Assembly (NCBI GenBank): GCA_003612485.1
Contig: RAZA01000004.1
Location: 124,001-188,000, forward strand
Source of the DNA: a bacterium D16-50
Lineage (GTDB): Bacteria > Bacillota > Clostridia > Lachnospirales > Lachnospiraceae
Length of the DNA: 64,000 bases
Direction: 5' to 3'
The stretch's first letter is position 1; each line of letters opens with the position of its first letter. Below the pieces are notes generated by a model that had not been told where the DNA came from, did no database searches, and worked only from the letters and a program-made list of their open reading frames with translations. The position numbers and the translations under genes were made by a program. Positions 27,404 to 37,086 of the stretch are shown here, in pieces.

Positions 27404-27689
27404 TAGAATGCCCTTGACCGCGGATCCGGCAAAAGGGTAGCAAAGACAAAAGAGCAGTAAAGACAAAAGGGCAGTAAAGACAAAAGAACAGCAAGGACAA
27501 AAGAGCGGCAAGGGCAAAAAGCAACAAAAGCAAAGAACAGTAAAGCAAAAGACCTGCAAAGGCAAAAAAACAGAAAAACAAAAAGCAACAAAGTAAAAAG
27601 CAACAAAAGCAAAGAACAGTAAAGCAAAAGACCTGCAAGGGCAAAAACAGATTTCAGTCAATAAATATGAGAACAAGTAGGAGGCCATT
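27404..27689. repeat. A/purine-rich low-complexity spacer with a 53-bp direct repeat
   Basis: About 230 bases composed almost only of A, G and C on the + strand, built from AAAG-AAAAGG-like units. The 53 bases at 27516-27568 recur at 27595-27647 with one mismatch (79-base period). No gene, terminator or promoter is visible. Minus-strand Phe/Leu-rich open frames here are artefacts of the composition. Confidence 0.85.
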
Positions 27690-28868
27690 ATGAAAGAAAT
27701 CGAATTGAAATACGGCTGCAATCCCAATCAGAAACCTTCCCGAATTTATATGGAGGATGGAAGGGACCTTCCCGTCACCGTGTTGAACGGCAGGCCGGGC
27801 TATATCAATTTTCTGGATGCCTTCAACGGCTGGCAGCTGGTGAAGGAGCTGAAGGAGGCTACGGGACTTCCGGCGGCGACTTCATTTAAGCATGTTTCCC
27901 CTGCCGGTGCGGCGGTAGGTCTTCCGCTGGACGAGACGCTGGCGAAGATCTATTGGGTGGACGACCTTGGGGAGCTGTCGCCCTTGGCCTGCGCCTATGC
28001 CAGAGCCAGAGGGGCGGATAGGATGTCTTCATTCGGAGATTTCATCGCTCTCTCCGATGTGTGCGATGCTGACACGGCCAGATTGATCAAGAGGGAGGTT
28101 TCCGACGGCTGCATCGCTCCCGGCTATACGGAGGAGGCGCTGGCGCTTCTGCAGGAGAAAAAGAACGGCAATTACAATGTGGTTCAGATCGATGCATCCT
28201 ATGATCCCGCTCCGCTGGAAAGAAAGCAGGTCTATGGAATTACCTTCGAGCAGGGCAGGAACGAGCTGGATGTGAACGGCGATTTGCTTTCTGATATCGT
28301 GACGCAGAATAAGGAGATTCCCCAGTCGGCGCTTATGGATATGAAGATCGCTCTGATCACTCTGAAATATACCCAGAGCAACTCCGTCTGCTATGTGAAG
28401 GGCGGTCAGGCCATCGGCATCGGGGCGGGACAGCAGTCTCGGATCCATTGCACCAGACTTGCGGGAACAAAGGCGGACAATTGGTTTCTGCGCCAGTCCC
28501 CTCAGGTGATGAACCTCCAGTTTGTGGACAAGCTGGGAAGGGCGGATCGGGATAACGCCATCGACGTGTATATCGGAGACGAGTACATGGACGTGCTGGC
28601 GGACGGTGTCTGGGAAAAGACCTTCAAGGTGAAGCCTCCCGTCTTTACGAGAGAGGAAAAGAGGGCTTGGCTCAACGGTATGCAGGAGGTCACGCTGGGA
28701 TCGGATGCGTTTTTCCCGTTTTCGGACAATATCGAGCGGGCCCGCAAGAGCGGCGTGAAATATATCGCTCAGCCGGGAGGCTCTGTGAGAGACGATGCGG
28801 TGATAGCCTGCTGCGACAAGTATGATATGGTGATGGCTTTCACGGGAATTCGTCTGTTCCATCATTGA
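27690..28868 (+). CDS. purH: Solo AICAR transformylase (PurH C-terminal domain)
   Basis: A 392-residue protein equal to the AICAR transformylase half of PurH, without the N-terminal IMP cyclohydrolase (MGS-like) domain. Key blocks are LNGRPGYINFLDAFNGW near residue 31, SFKHVSPAGAAVGLP (catalytic Lys-His) near 65 and DMKIALITLKYTQSNSVCY near 215. It formylates AICAR with 10-formyl-THF; the product is closed by the PurO-like enzyme upstream. AGGAGG precedes ATG 27690. Both genes share the ZTP leader. Confidence 0.93.
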   Translation: MKEIELKYGCNPNQKPSRIYMEDGRDLPVTVLNGRPGYINFLDAFNGWQLVKELKEATGLPAATSFKHVSPAGAAVGLPLDETLAKIYWVDDLGELSPLACAYARARGADRMSSFGDFIALSDVCDADTARLIKREVSDGCIAPGYTEEALALLQEKKNGNYNVVQIDASYDPAPLERKQVYGITFEQGRNELDVNGDLLSDIVTQNKEIPQSALMDMKIALITLKYTQSNSVCYVKGGQAIGIGAGQQSRIHCTRLAGTKADNWFLRQSPQVMNLQFVDKLGRADRDNAIDVYIGDEYMDVLADGVWEKTFKVKPPVFTREEKRAWLNGMQEVTLGSDAFFPFSDNIERARKSGVKYIAQPGGSVRDDAVIACCDKYDMVMAFTGIRLFHH

Positions 28869-28980
28869 CATAGGCGAATTGAAAAAGTGCTTTCTTTATT
28901 TCATGCAATATGCTATCATAGCCGAAAGAAAGCAAAGACCTTTGAGAGCATGGGTGAAATAGGAGAAAGGAAGCGAATGT

Positions 28981-31488
28981 ATGAGGATAGAGAGGATTTT
29001 TATTGTTCTGGCGGTTTTTGCGGCAGTACTGACGTTTTGCGGCGGATGCGGCAAAGGCGGCGGGGATGAGTTAAAGAATTACAAGATCTATCGGGTGGAA
29101 GGGGATGATTCCGCATCCCTGACTCAGTTTCTCATGGATCTGGCCGAGGAAAAGGCGGGCGTGAGTCTGAAGAATTCGGCGGATGACCAAGGCAGCCGAA
29201 TATGTCTGCTTATGTCGGAGTCATCGGCTAATGAATATGGTCTTACACTTGAGCAGCTGCAGCCGAAAGCTTTCGTGATCTTGAGGAGGGAGGGACAGCT
29301 GTTCCTCCTTTCTCCTACAGAGGAGGGGCTGCGGCGTGCTTGCGAGTATCTTTTCTACAGACTGGTCGCGGAGGAAGGCACGTTGCTGCTAAAGGATGGA
29401 GAGCGCTATGCGGATACGGGAAATAGGTTGAAGGAGGCAGTGTATGTGGGGGAGCGTCTCATTGATGAGTACGTGATCTCATATGAGGATAAGGAAGCCA
29501 TACCGGCGTGTGAGGAGCTGCAGTTTTATATTCATGAGACCTGCGGCAGGAAACTTCCCATAGAAAAGGAAAAGGAGCCGGAGGGACTTGCCATCCGCTT
29601 ATTGCTGGACGAAGACCTTGCCAAGGGAGAGGGACGGACTTCTATACAAGATGGACGCATAAGTATATCCGGTTCGGATGCGGCCGGCCTATATGAGGAG
29701 ATGTGCCTTTTTGTAAACACTTATCTGGGATGGATGGAGGCGGGACAGGAGAGCGCGCGCATTAGCAGCGTGTCCGGAACCGTCCATGTGCCGTGGGACG
29801 TGGAGGAGCAAGAGGCATGGATGCCTGAGCGGGAGGCCATAGTCGTCCTTTGGAACGTGAACTATACCAGAGGGGTAAACTTAAGCGAGGCCGTAAGCCT
29901 TAAGAACAATCTTCTGGACTATACGGAGGAACAGCTTTATGAATATGTAAAGATGCTGAAATTCTGCGGCTTTACGGGGGTTCAGGTGACGGACATGTGT
30001 TCCGCCTGGGCCGGGGCGGACAGCTATAGGACTACGCATGAGAAGCTTCGCATGATTGCGGATGCCGCCCATTCTCTGGATATGAAATTCACCTTATGGG
30101 TGTGGGGGGCAAAGTTCTCCGGCTTTGCATGGACGGATGACACCGTTTCCTATGAGGCGGGAGAGAGCGGATTCGCCTATGACAATCCGCAGACTCTGGC
30201 CACCTTTGAGAAGTATTATTCTATTTATGCGGAGCTTGCAGACTGCTGTGACCGCGTGATCAGCCATTATTATGATCCGGGAGAGCTGACGCTTGCGGAG
30301 GATGTGGCCTTTTTTGCGAAGATGCTTCGGGACAAGTTTCTGGCAGTGAATCCGGACATAGATTTCGGTGTCAGCTGCTGGGTGGATGCATACAACAAGG
30401 GAAGCCTTGTGCGCGCGTTGGGCAACGATATCACGCTTTATGAGGGCGTTTTCAGGGATGAGAACGGCAATGAGAAATTCCGGAAAGAGATCGCGGCGTT
30501 TGGCACCCGCCTTGGGACTTGGGCGTGGAATACCTGCGAGATGGAAATAGACCAGATGGCCCAGATGAATTTCAACATGGATATCATCAGGGAGACCTAT
30601 CAGACCAGCAGAGAATATGACGGGATTTGTAAACCGACTTATTGGAGTGAAATGGACAGCAACCATGTTTTGAATGCATTTTCCCTCTACTGTGCAGGGC
30701 AGCTGCTGGTGGATCCGGATATGGATCCGGACATTTTGTATGCTCGGCTGTCCGAGGCGGTGGTGGGGCAGGAGTATGGGGATGCTTTTGTGCAGATGCT
30801 CCGGTTGATTCAGGATGCCAGATCGGGAAGCACCTGGAGTCAGTACTGGTGGAGCAGCGAGGACTATATTTTGAAGAGTGAAGTCTATCCTGCGGAAAGT
30901 ATTCTGGAACGATGCAATACCTATATTCCGATTTTGCAGGAAATGATAGATAAGGGGATCGAAAGCCGTGCCTTTCCGCTGCCCATAGGGCTGGAGGAGG
31001 TTCTTCGGATGATGCTTCCTCATTTGGAGCAGATCAAGGGCTACGCGCAGTTCAGGATCGGGCTTGGAGAGTTAGAGGAGGAATGGAGACAGGGAGCTTT
31101 TGGAGAGAGTTTGGCAGAAAGGCTGCGGGAGATCGCAAAGCCCATACCGGATTATAATACAGTAGTAGGAGTCTGGGGGCAGGTGGAAGCCCGGGCTCAG
31201 CGGGAGATGGTATTGGATTTCTGCCGTCGAACGCAGGTGGAAGTGCCTATTTATCCGGAATGGGACAGACAGCGCAAGAATTATATTTATGGACAAATGG
31301 CCACGGACCAGAAAGGGCTTCAGGAGCCGCTGAAGGTTTGGGCGCCCTATTACCAGTACGGCCTAGCCTTTGGTGAAGAGACGGAGCGGCTGGTTCAGGA
31401 GCTGACAGAGGAAGGTTTGCTGATCAGGAATGAAGACGGGAGCGTTTCTCTGGTGGACTGGGAGCGGTACAGATACCATTTTGATTAA
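28981..31488 (+). CDS. Predicted lipoprotein with GH67/GH115-like TIM barrel
   Basis: An 835-residue exported protein. The signal peptide ends in VLTFCGGCGK, a lipoprotein-type signal. Residues about 130-260 resemble the small alpha/beta domain found ahead of alpha-glucuronidase barrels (EELQFYIHETCGRKLP). The barrel follows (about 280-570): LWNVNYTRGVN, MLKFCGFTGVQVTDM, MKFTLWVWGAKFSGF, HYYDPGELTLAED. Catalytic acids are not certain. The C-terminal third is helical. The family resemblance points to a carbohydrate-active surface enzyme, substrate unknown. It has no visible transporter neighbours. Confidence 0.6.
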   Translation: MRIERIFIVLAVFAAVLTFCGGCGKGGGDELKNYKIYRVEGDDSASLTQFLMDLAEEKAGVSLKNSADDQGSRICLLMSESSANEYGLTLEQLQPKAFVILRREGQLFLLSPTEEGLRRACEYLFYRLVAEEGTLLLKDGERYADTGNRLKEAVYVGERLIDEYVISYEDKEAIPACEELQFYIHETCGRKLPIEKEKEPEGLAIRLLLDEDLAKGEGRTSIQDGRISISGSDAAGLYEEMCLFVNTYLGWMEAGQESARISSVSGTVHVPWDVEEQEAWMPEREAIVVLWNVNYTRGVNLSEAVSLKNNLLDYTEEQLYEYVKMLKFCGFTGVQVTDMCSAWAGADSYRTTHEKLRMIADAAHSLDMKFTLWVWGAKFSGFAWTDDTVSYEAGESGFAYDNPQTLATFEKYYSIYAELADCCDRVISHYYDPGELTLAEDVAFFAKMLRDKFLAVNPDIDFGVSCWVDAYNKGSLVRALGNDITLYEGVFRDENGNEKFRKEIAAFGTRLGTWAWNTCEMEIDQMAQMNFNMDIIRETYQTSREYDGICKPTYWSEMDSNHVLNAFSLYCAGQLLVDPDMDPDILYARLSEAVVGQEYGDAFVQMLRLIQDARSGSTWSQYWWSSEDYILKSEVYPAESILERCNTYIPILQEMIDKGIESRAFPLPIGLEEVLRMMLPHLEQIKGYAQFRIGLGELEEEWRQGAFGESLAERLREIAKPIPDYNTVVGVWGQVEARAQREMVLDFCRRTQVEVPIYPEWDRQRKNYIYGQMATDQKGLQEPLKVWAPYYQYGLAFGEETERLVQELTEEGLLIRNEDGSVSLVDWERYRYHFD

Positions 31489-31561
31489 GGGTTTTGCATC
31501 TATGAAAATTGGCATAGAGGGAGCAGAGGAGATCTGCAAAAAAACGCAGGCACATTAGGTA

Positions 31562-31591
31562 TTGCAATGGCATGTGCGGATATGCTATTAT
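31562..31591 (+). promoter_or_regulatory. Candidate sigma-A promoter for glnS
   Basis: TTGCAA at 31562-31567, an 18-base spacer, TATTAT at 31586-31591, 61 bases before ATG 31652. Confidence 0.55.
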
Positions 31592-31651
31592 GATATGTGT
31601 GCTTTCTGATAGTATTTGAGGACGGAGATAAGGAAAGGCAAGGATGAGATC

Positions 31652-33313
31652 ATGAGCGAGACAGAATCCAAAAATTTTATTGAACAGATCATAGATAAAG
31701 ATTTGGCGGAGGGGACATGTGATGCAGTATGCACCCGTTTTCCACCGGAACCCAATGGGTATCTGCATATCGGACATGCCAAAAGCATACTGCTGAATTA
31801 TGGGCTGGCGCAGAAGTACCATGGGACGTTCAACATGAGGTTCGACGACACAAATCCCACAAAAGAAGATATCGAGTTCGTAGAATCTATCAAGGAAGAT
31901 ATCAAGTGGCTGGGGGCCGACTGGGAGGACCGGCTGTTTTTTGCATCCGATTATTTCGGACAGATGTATGAGGCGGCGGTAAAGCTGATCAAAAAAGGAA
32001 AGGCCTATGTTTCCGATCTGACAGCGGAGCAGATCAGGGAATATCGGGGAACCCTGACGGAGCCGGGCAGGGAAGACCCTTGCCAGAACCGGACCGTGGA
32101 AGAGAATCTGCGCTTGTTTGAGGAGATGAAGGAAGGGAAGTACGGTGACGGAGAGAAGGTGCTCCGGGCCCGGATCGACATGGCTTCTCCCAATATCAAT
32201 ATGAGAGATCCGGTAATTTACCGTGTGGCGCACATGACCCATCATAATACCGGAGATACTTGGTGCATTTATCCTATGTATGACTTTGCGCATCCCATAG
32301 AGGACGCCATAGAGGGGATCACCCATTCTATCTGTACGCTGGAATTCGAGGATCATAGGCCTCTGTACGATTGGGTGGTCAGAGAGCTGGAGTATGCCCA
32401 TCCGCCCAAGCAGATCGAGTTTGCGAAGCTGTATCTGAAGAACGTTGTGACAGGAAAGCGGTATATCAAAAAGCTGGTGCAGGAGGGCATCGTAGACGGC
32501 TGGGACGATCCCAGACTGGTGTCCATAGCCGCTTTGCGCAGAAGGGGCTTCACCCCGGAATCCATCCAGATGTTCATAGAGCTTTGCGGGGTCTCCAAAG
32601 CCCATTCCATTGCAGACTATGCCATGCTGGAGTATTGTATCCGGGAGGATCTCAAGGCCAAGGCGCCCAGACTGATGGCGGTGCTGGACCCGGTGAAGCT
32701 GATCATCGATAATTATCCTGAGGGAGAGACGGAAAGCCTCACCGTGGGGAACAACCCGGAGAACGAGGCTCTGGGGAGCAGGCAGGTTCCCTTTGGCAGA
32801 GAGCTGTACATTGAGAGGGAGGACTTCATGGAAGAGCCGCCCAAGAAGTATTTCCGCATGTTTCCCGGCAATGAGGTACGGCTCATGAATGCCTATTTCG
32901 TGAAGTGTACCGGATGCGTGAAGGATGAAGAGGGAAATGTGGTGGAGGTACACTGCACCTATGATCCGGCGTCTAAGGGAGGCAACAGCCCGGACGGGAG
33001 GAAGGTGAAGGGAACCATTCACTGGGTCGCGGCGGAGACTTCCGTTCCGGCACAGGTTCGGCTCTATGAAAACATCATCGATGAGGAGAAGGGGGTATAC
33101 AACGAGGACGGAAGTCTGAACCTGAACCCTGATTCTCTTACCGTCCTGAAGGATTGTCGGCTGGAGCCTGCCTTCAAAGGTGCGGTGAGTCCTGACCGTT
33201 TTCAGTTTGTCCGGCAGGGGTTCTTCTGCGTGGATGCGAAGGACTCCGGGCCGGAGAGCCTTGTGTTCAATCGTATCGTATCGCTGAAGAGCTCCTATGT
33301 TCTGCCTAAGTAG
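31652..33313 (+). CDS. glnS: Glutaminyl-tRNA synthetase
   Basis: A 553-residue class I synthetase. The ATP site motif is [20 protein letters not shown]; the start of the acceptor-binding domain is DIKWLGADW; the KMSKS-type region is represented by [12 protein letters not shown] followed by [20 protein letters not shown]. The anticodon-binding beta barrels end with VSLKSSYV. This is the GlnRS subtype (DTNPTKED and VEFE-type signatures), not GluRS. ATG 31652 fits the family start [12 protein letters not shown]. It charges tRNA(Gln) directly, which makes the GatCAB glutamine route optional. Confidence 0.92.
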   Translation: MSETESKNFIEQIIDKDLAEGTCDAVCTRFPPEPNGYLHIGHAKSILLNYGLAQKYHGTFNMRFDDTNPTKEDIEFVESIKEDIKWLGADWEDRLFFASDYFGQMYEAAVKLIKKGKAYVSDLTAEQIREYRGTLTEPGREDPCQNRTVEENLRLFEEMKEGKYGDGEKVLRARIDMASPNINMRDPVIYRVAHMTHHNTGDTWCIYPMYDFAHPIEDAIEGITHSICTLEFEDHRPLYDWVVRELEYAHPPKQIEFAKLYLKNVVTGKRYIKKLVQEGIVDGWDDPRLVSIAALRRRGFTPESIQMFIELCGVSKAHSIADYAMLEYCIREDLKAKAPRLMAVLDPVKLIIDNYPEGETESLTVGNNPENEALGSRQVPFGRELYIEREDFMEEPPKKYFRMFPGNEVRLMNAYFVKCTGCVKDEEGNVVEVHCTYDPASKGGNSPDGRKVKGTIHWVAAETSVPAQVRLYENIIDEEKGVYNEDGSLNLNPDSLTVLKDCRLEPAFKGAVSPDRFQFVRQGFFCVDAKDSGPESLVFNRIVSLKSSYVLPK

Positions 33314-33420
33314 CAGGGCGGCCGAAACAGCGGGGACTCTAGGGCGGGGGCAGAGGATTCTTGTGCCGTGGCAGAGAAGCAGGCAGGGCATAGAGGTTTC
33401 CGTGCAAGGTGGAGGAGAGT

Positions 33421-34269
33421 ATGGGAATTTTCGGGGGACTGAAAAATCTGGGACTGGGGAACATGGAGGGGATGGATCTGTATGAGGAGCCCAAGAAGGA
33501 GCAGGAAAAGCAGAAGCCTGCCGCTGCCGCCGCGCCCAAGATTCAGGAGAAGGATCTGATCTATGACAGATCCTTCGTCTGCCCCGTGTGTGACAGTCCC
33601 TTTACGGCGAAGATCATGAAGTCCAATAAGGCCAGGCTTCTGGGTACAGATCAGGATCTGCGGGCCAGATATGACGGAATCGACGCGGTGAAGTATGATG
33701 TGGTCATGTGCCCCGTATGCGCCTATGCGGCTATCATCCGCTTTTTCCCAAGCGTCACATCTTCTCAGGCGAAGCTGATCAGGGAGAAAATCAGCCAGAA
33801 CGTGGTTCTGACCAAGTACGATGAAGAGATTTACAGCTATGAACAAGCTATGGAAAGGTATAAGCTGGCTCTGGTGAACGCGGTGGTGAAACGCGCCAAG
33901 GCAGGGGAGAAGGCATATATCTGTCTGAAGAGCGCGTGGGTTCTTCGGGGATATCGGGAAAGTCTTCAGGAAAGCGGGGACTATGACCGGAATTTCACGG
34001 ACCAGTTGGAGAGGCAGGAGGAGGAGTTTCTGGAGAATGCCTATAAGGGCTTTTCGGAGGCCAGACAGTCGGAGATGCTTCCCATATGCGGTATGAACGG
34101 GATCACGGTGGACTATCTGGTGGCCGTGCTGGCTATGCGGTTTAAAGACTATAATGTAGCGATCAAACTTCTGAGCGTGGTGATCACGTCCTCCGGCACC
34201 AGCCCCCGCATCAAGGATAGGGCCAGAGATATGAAGGATCAGATTCAGAGGGAGCTGAAGAAGCAGTAG
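33421..34269 (+). CDS. DUF2225 family protein
   Basis: A 282-residue cytosolic protein. After an Ala/Lys/Glu-rich linker comes CPVCDSPFTAKIMKSNKARL and CPVCAYAAII, the two CPxC knuckles of DUF2225, then a helical TPR-like region. ATG 33421 has GGAGG 6 bases upstream. DUF2225 proteins are common in Clostridia and of unknown function. It is close behind glnS and ahead of the MocR-type regulator. Confidence 0.82.
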   Translation: MGIFGGLKNLGLGNMEGMDLYEEPKKEQEKQKPAAAAAPKIQEKDLIYDRSFVCPVCDSPFTAKIMKSNKARLLGTDQDLRARYDGIDAVKYDVVMCPVCAYAAIIRFFPSVTSSQAKLIREKISQNVVLTKYDEEIYSYEQAMERYKLALVNAVVKRAKAGEKAYICLKSAWVLRGYRESLQESGDYDRNFTDQLERQEEEFLENAYKGFSEARQSEMLPICGMNGITVDYLVAVLAMRFKDYNVAIKLLSVVITSSGTSPRIKDRARDMKDQIQRELKKQ

Positions 34270-34301
34270 AAAGCCCGCTGCCGGGATGAGGGGTACTGAG
34301 C

Positions 34302-35837
34302 TTGAACGAAATGAACTTTCAGCTGCAAACGGAGGGCGGCAGCCGTCTCTATGAGCAGATATATGAGCATATCAAGAAAGAGATCAATGAGGGGAAGCTT
34401 CTCTCCGGAGAGAAGCTTCCCTCCACGCGTTTTCTGGCGGAATATCTGCAGGTGTCCAGAAGCACCGTGGACTATGCCTATGCCCAGCTGCTGGGAGAGG
34501 GATACATAGAGGCCAGAGCCTGCAGAGGATATTTCGTATGCCCTGTGGAGGGCATGTTTCGTCTGGAGGAAACGGCGGCTTGTGGGAACCAGTCGTGTAT
34601 GGAAGCTGTGCCCTCTCAGGGGGCATTGTCGTCTCGGAGGGGCCGAATTCCTGAGGGGAACGTGTCCCTTGGGGCAGACGATGCCGGCAGAGAGGCGTTT
34701 CTACAAGGGCATGGGGCGCTTTGTGGGGCTGTTTCGGAGAGCGTCCATGGGAAAAGGGCAGTCATAGACTTCTCCCCCTATGATATCGATATGTCGGGCT
34801 TTCCTTTCAACGTATGGAGGAAGATTACAAAAAACATCCTAAGCTACGCAAACAGTGATCTTTTTGCAAGGGGGGAGGCTCAGGGGGACTACGAGCTGCG
34901 CCGGACCATCAGCAGATATCTTCACTCTTCCAGAGGAGTGAACTGCAGGCCGGAGCAGATCATAGTGGGGGCCGGAAACGATTATCTGCTCATGCTGCTG
35001 GAAAAGATTCTGGGCAGGCATGTGCGGATCGCCATGGAGAATCCTACATACAAAAGATCTTATCAGATATTCCGCTCTTTCGCCTATACCATCGTTCCGG
35101 TGGATATGGACGGCTGGGGCATGTCGGCGGAGAAGCTGGTGCAGAAGGATGTGAGCGTGGCGTATGTGATGCCGTCCCACCAGTTTCCCACGGGCGTGGT
35201 GATGCCCATCGGCCGGCGCATGGAGCTGCTGAAGTGGGCGGACAAAGAGAAGGGCAGATATCTCATCGAGGATGACTATGACAGCGAGTTTCGCTACCAC
35301 GGCAAGCCCATTCCTGCCCTGCAGGCCTCGGACAGGAGGGGAAGGGTGATCTATATGGGAACCTTTTCCAAGGCCATCGCTCCTGCCATCCGCATCAGCT
35401 TCATGGTTCTGCCGGATATGCTGCTGGAAAAATACCTTGCGGAGTGTTCCTTTTATTCCTGCACGGTATCCCGCATCGACCAGAGCATCCTGAACGAGTT
35501 TATACAAGACGGCTATTTTGAGCGCCATCTGAACAAGATGAGAAAGATATACAAAGCCAAGCACGATATGCTGCTGGAATGCCTGCAGCCCCTGAAAGGG
35601 CGGTTTGCGCTGTCGGGAGAGAACGCAGGCCTGCATCTGGTGCTGACATCCAAGACCGGAGCGTCTGAGAGACGTCTGGTGCAGGAGGCGGCAGAAGAAG
35701 GGGTGCGCGTATACGGACTGTCGGAGAGCATGATGGAGGAGGCGGACAGCGCGACTGTGCTGCTGGGCTTCGGAGGGCTGACGGAGGAAGAGATTTGCAG
35801 AGGGGCGCAGGCTCTGGGTAGAGCATGGGGCCCATAG
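34302..35837 (+). CDS. MocR/PdxR-type GntR regulator with aminotransferase domain
   Basis: A 511-residue fusion. Residues about 10-75 are a GntR winged helix (YEQIYEHIKKEINEGKLLSG, STRFLAEYLQVSRSTVDYAY). From about 150 on is a fold-type I aminotransferase domain with the PLP lysine in YMGTFSKAIAPAIRISFMV. Such proteins sense PLP or an amino compound and control vitamin B6 or amino acid genes. TTG 34302 is used because GATGAGGGG is upstream. A long 70-residue linker joins the domains. Its target is not apparent nearby. Followed by a strong terminator. Confidence 0.88.
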   Translation: MNEMNFQLQTEGGSRLYEQIYEHIKKEINEGKLLSGEKLPSTRFLAEYLQVSRSTVDYAYAQLLGEGYIEARACRGYFVCPVEGMFRLEETAACGNQSCMEAVPSQGALSSRRGRIPEGNVSLGADDAGREAFLQGHGALCGAVSESVHGKRAVIDFSPYDIDMSGFPFNVWRKITKNILSYANSDLFARGEAQGDYELRRTISRYLHSSRGVNCRPEQIIVGAGNDYLLMLLEKILGRHVRIAMENPTYKRSYQIFRSFAYTIVPVDMDGWGMSAEKLVQKDVSVAYVMPSHQFPTGVVMPIGRRMELLKWADKEKGRYLIEDDYDSEFRYHGKPIPALQASDRRGRVIYMGTFSKAIAPAIRISFMVLPDMLLEKYLAECSFYSCTVSRIDQSILNEFIQDGYFERHLNKMRKIYKAKHDMLLECLQPLKGRFALSGENAGLHLVLTSKTGASERRLVQEAAEEGVRVYGLSESMMEEADSATVLLGFGGLTEEEICRGAQALGRAWGP

Positions 35838-35856
35838 GATAGGGGAGAAGAGAAAA

Positions 35857-35890
35857 CTGCCGCATCGGAGTCGCGATGCGGCAGCTTTTT
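35857..35890. terminator. Bidirectional terminator
   Basis: 10-bp stem CTGCCGCATC / GATGCGGCAG (35857-35866, 35875-35884), followed by CTTTTT on the plus strand; on the minus strand it ends in TTTTC. It separates the regulator from the convergent acidic protein gene. Confidence 0.85.
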
Positions 35891-36263
35891 AGTTATCGTT
35901 TATGGGCGTCTCTTGTTTGGAATCATCATCCTCGTCGAAAAATTCCTCCACGGTCTCCTCAGCCTTTTCCATAGTCTGTGCGACTTGCTCCGTGAGGGGA
36001 GTGAAGACTCCTTTTTCTCCGGCTTCCTCAGTGACTTCCTGAGCAGGGGCATCATCGGTTCCGGCGGCCTGTGCCGTCTCCGTGTTCAGAGGAACATAGC
36101 TGCGGGTGTCCTCATCCTCCAGAGCATCGCTGAAATCATCATAATCATCTTCGTCAGCCACATGCAGAGAATGCTCCTTCTTGCGGAGGAAATAGAAGAC
36201 AGCAGCTGCTGCGGTGCCTGCTGCGGCGGTTAAAAGCAATACCTTGCCAAATTTCTTAGCCAT
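35889..36263 (-). CDS. Small acidic membrane-anchored protein
   Basis: A 124-residue protein: a short basic start, one N-terminal helix (VLLLTAAAGTAAAAVFYFL) and a very acidic tail (ADEDDYDDFSDALEDEDT, then EEFFDEDDDSK). No motif recognised. ATG 36263 has GGAG 6 bases upstream. It is divergent from the TetR gene. Possibly a wall- or membrane-associated structural protein. Confidence 0.6.
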   Translation of the reverse strand: MAKKFGKVLLLTAAAGTAAAAVFYFLRKKEHSLHVADEDDYDDFSDALEDEDTRSYVPLNTETAQAAGTDDAPAQEVTEEAGEKGVFTPLTEQVAQTMEKAEETVEEFFDEDDDSKQETPINDN

Positions 36264-36363
36264 AAGCAACTCCTTTCAATATGTTTCTGTATCCCATATT
36301 AATACTATTTTGCAGAAATGAAAAGGGAATATACACAAATTTCCTAAAAATTTAATGATTTGG

Positions 36364-36392
36364 TTCCTGTTTACGCAGGAATGTGGTATGAT
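36364..36392 (+). promoter_or_regulatory. Promoter with palindromic operator for the TetR gene
   Basis: TTCCTG (36364-36369), 17-base spacer, TATGAT (36387-36392). The -35 is one arm of a perfect inverted repeat TTCCTG-TTTACG-CAGGAA (36364-36381), a likely operator for self-repression by the TetR protein. Confidence 0.6.
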
Positions 36393-36413
36393 GTTCCCAA
36401 AGGAGCGGTTTTT

Positions 36414-37019
36414 ATGAACAGCAAGTTTTTTGACCTGAAGAAGGAAAAGCAGGATAGAATAATCAATGCGGCCCTGAAGGTGTTCGCGCTGCAGGGATAC
36501 CGCCATGGCAGTACGGACGATATCGTCAGGGAGGCCGGCATCAGCAAGGGGCTGCTGTTTCATTATTTTGAGAGCAAGCTGGGAGTCTATCGCTTCATAT
36601 ATGATTACAGTGTACGCTATATGAATCTGGAGCTTCGTTCCACGGTAAGCCCCAAGGAGAAGGATCTTTTCGGGGTGATGAAGCAGGTGGAATGCGCCAG
36701 AATGCATGCCATGAAGGGATATCCCTATATGCAGCAGTTTCTGAACCGTTCTCTGGCGGAGGACTCCTATGAGGCTCTGCTCTCCGTGGAGGAAAAGAAA
36801 AATTCTCTGGAGGAGACCTACGCCGTCATCGACAGCCAGATAGACTACGGGCTTCTGCCCTCCGGAATAGACGGCGAAAAACTGCGCAAGATGCTGGACT
36901 TCACCGTCAAGGGACTTATGACAGAACGGTTTCAGGACGCCTCTTTCCAGCCGGACATGCTGTATCAGGAAATATGCGGCTATCTGGACATGATGGGCCA
37001 GCTGGTATATCGGCAGTGA
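36414..37019 (+). CDS. TetR/AcrR family transcriptional regulator
   Basis: A 201-residue regulator. The DNA-binding domain is ALKVFALQGYRHGSTDDIV then REAGISKGLLFHYFESKLG (helix-turn-helix) at residues about 20-58. The C-terminal ligand domain is all-helical with no recognised ligand. AAGGAG at 36399-36404 precedes ATG 36414. It probably binds the palindrome in its own promoter. No obvious regulated gene follows, so it may control targets elsewhere. Confidence 0.85.
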   Translation: MNSKFFDLKKEKQDRIINAALKVFALQGYRHGSTDDIVREAGISKGLLFHYFESKLGVYRFIYDYSVRYMNLELRSTVSPKEKDLFGVMKQVECARMHAMKGYPYMQQFLNRSLAEDSYEALLSVEEKKNSLEETYAVIDSQIDYGLLPSGIDGEKLRKMLDFTVKGLMTERFQDASFQPDMLYQEICGYLDMMGQLVYRQ

Positions 37020-37086
37020 ATCTTTGCGGGAAAACTTGTTTCTTCCTCATCTTGCAGTCTTTTGGCCTGCCTTGTGGGGGGCTGAC

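Noticed and set aside
27313..27727. Overlapping Phe/Leu/Cys-rich minus-strand frames
   Set aside because: Produced by the purine-rich repeat, which reads as TTT/CTT on the other strand; they are not membrane proteins.
31424..33391. Long minus-strand open frame opposite glnS
   Set aside because: Shadow of glnS with biased composition; glnS has all its catalytic motifs on the + strand.
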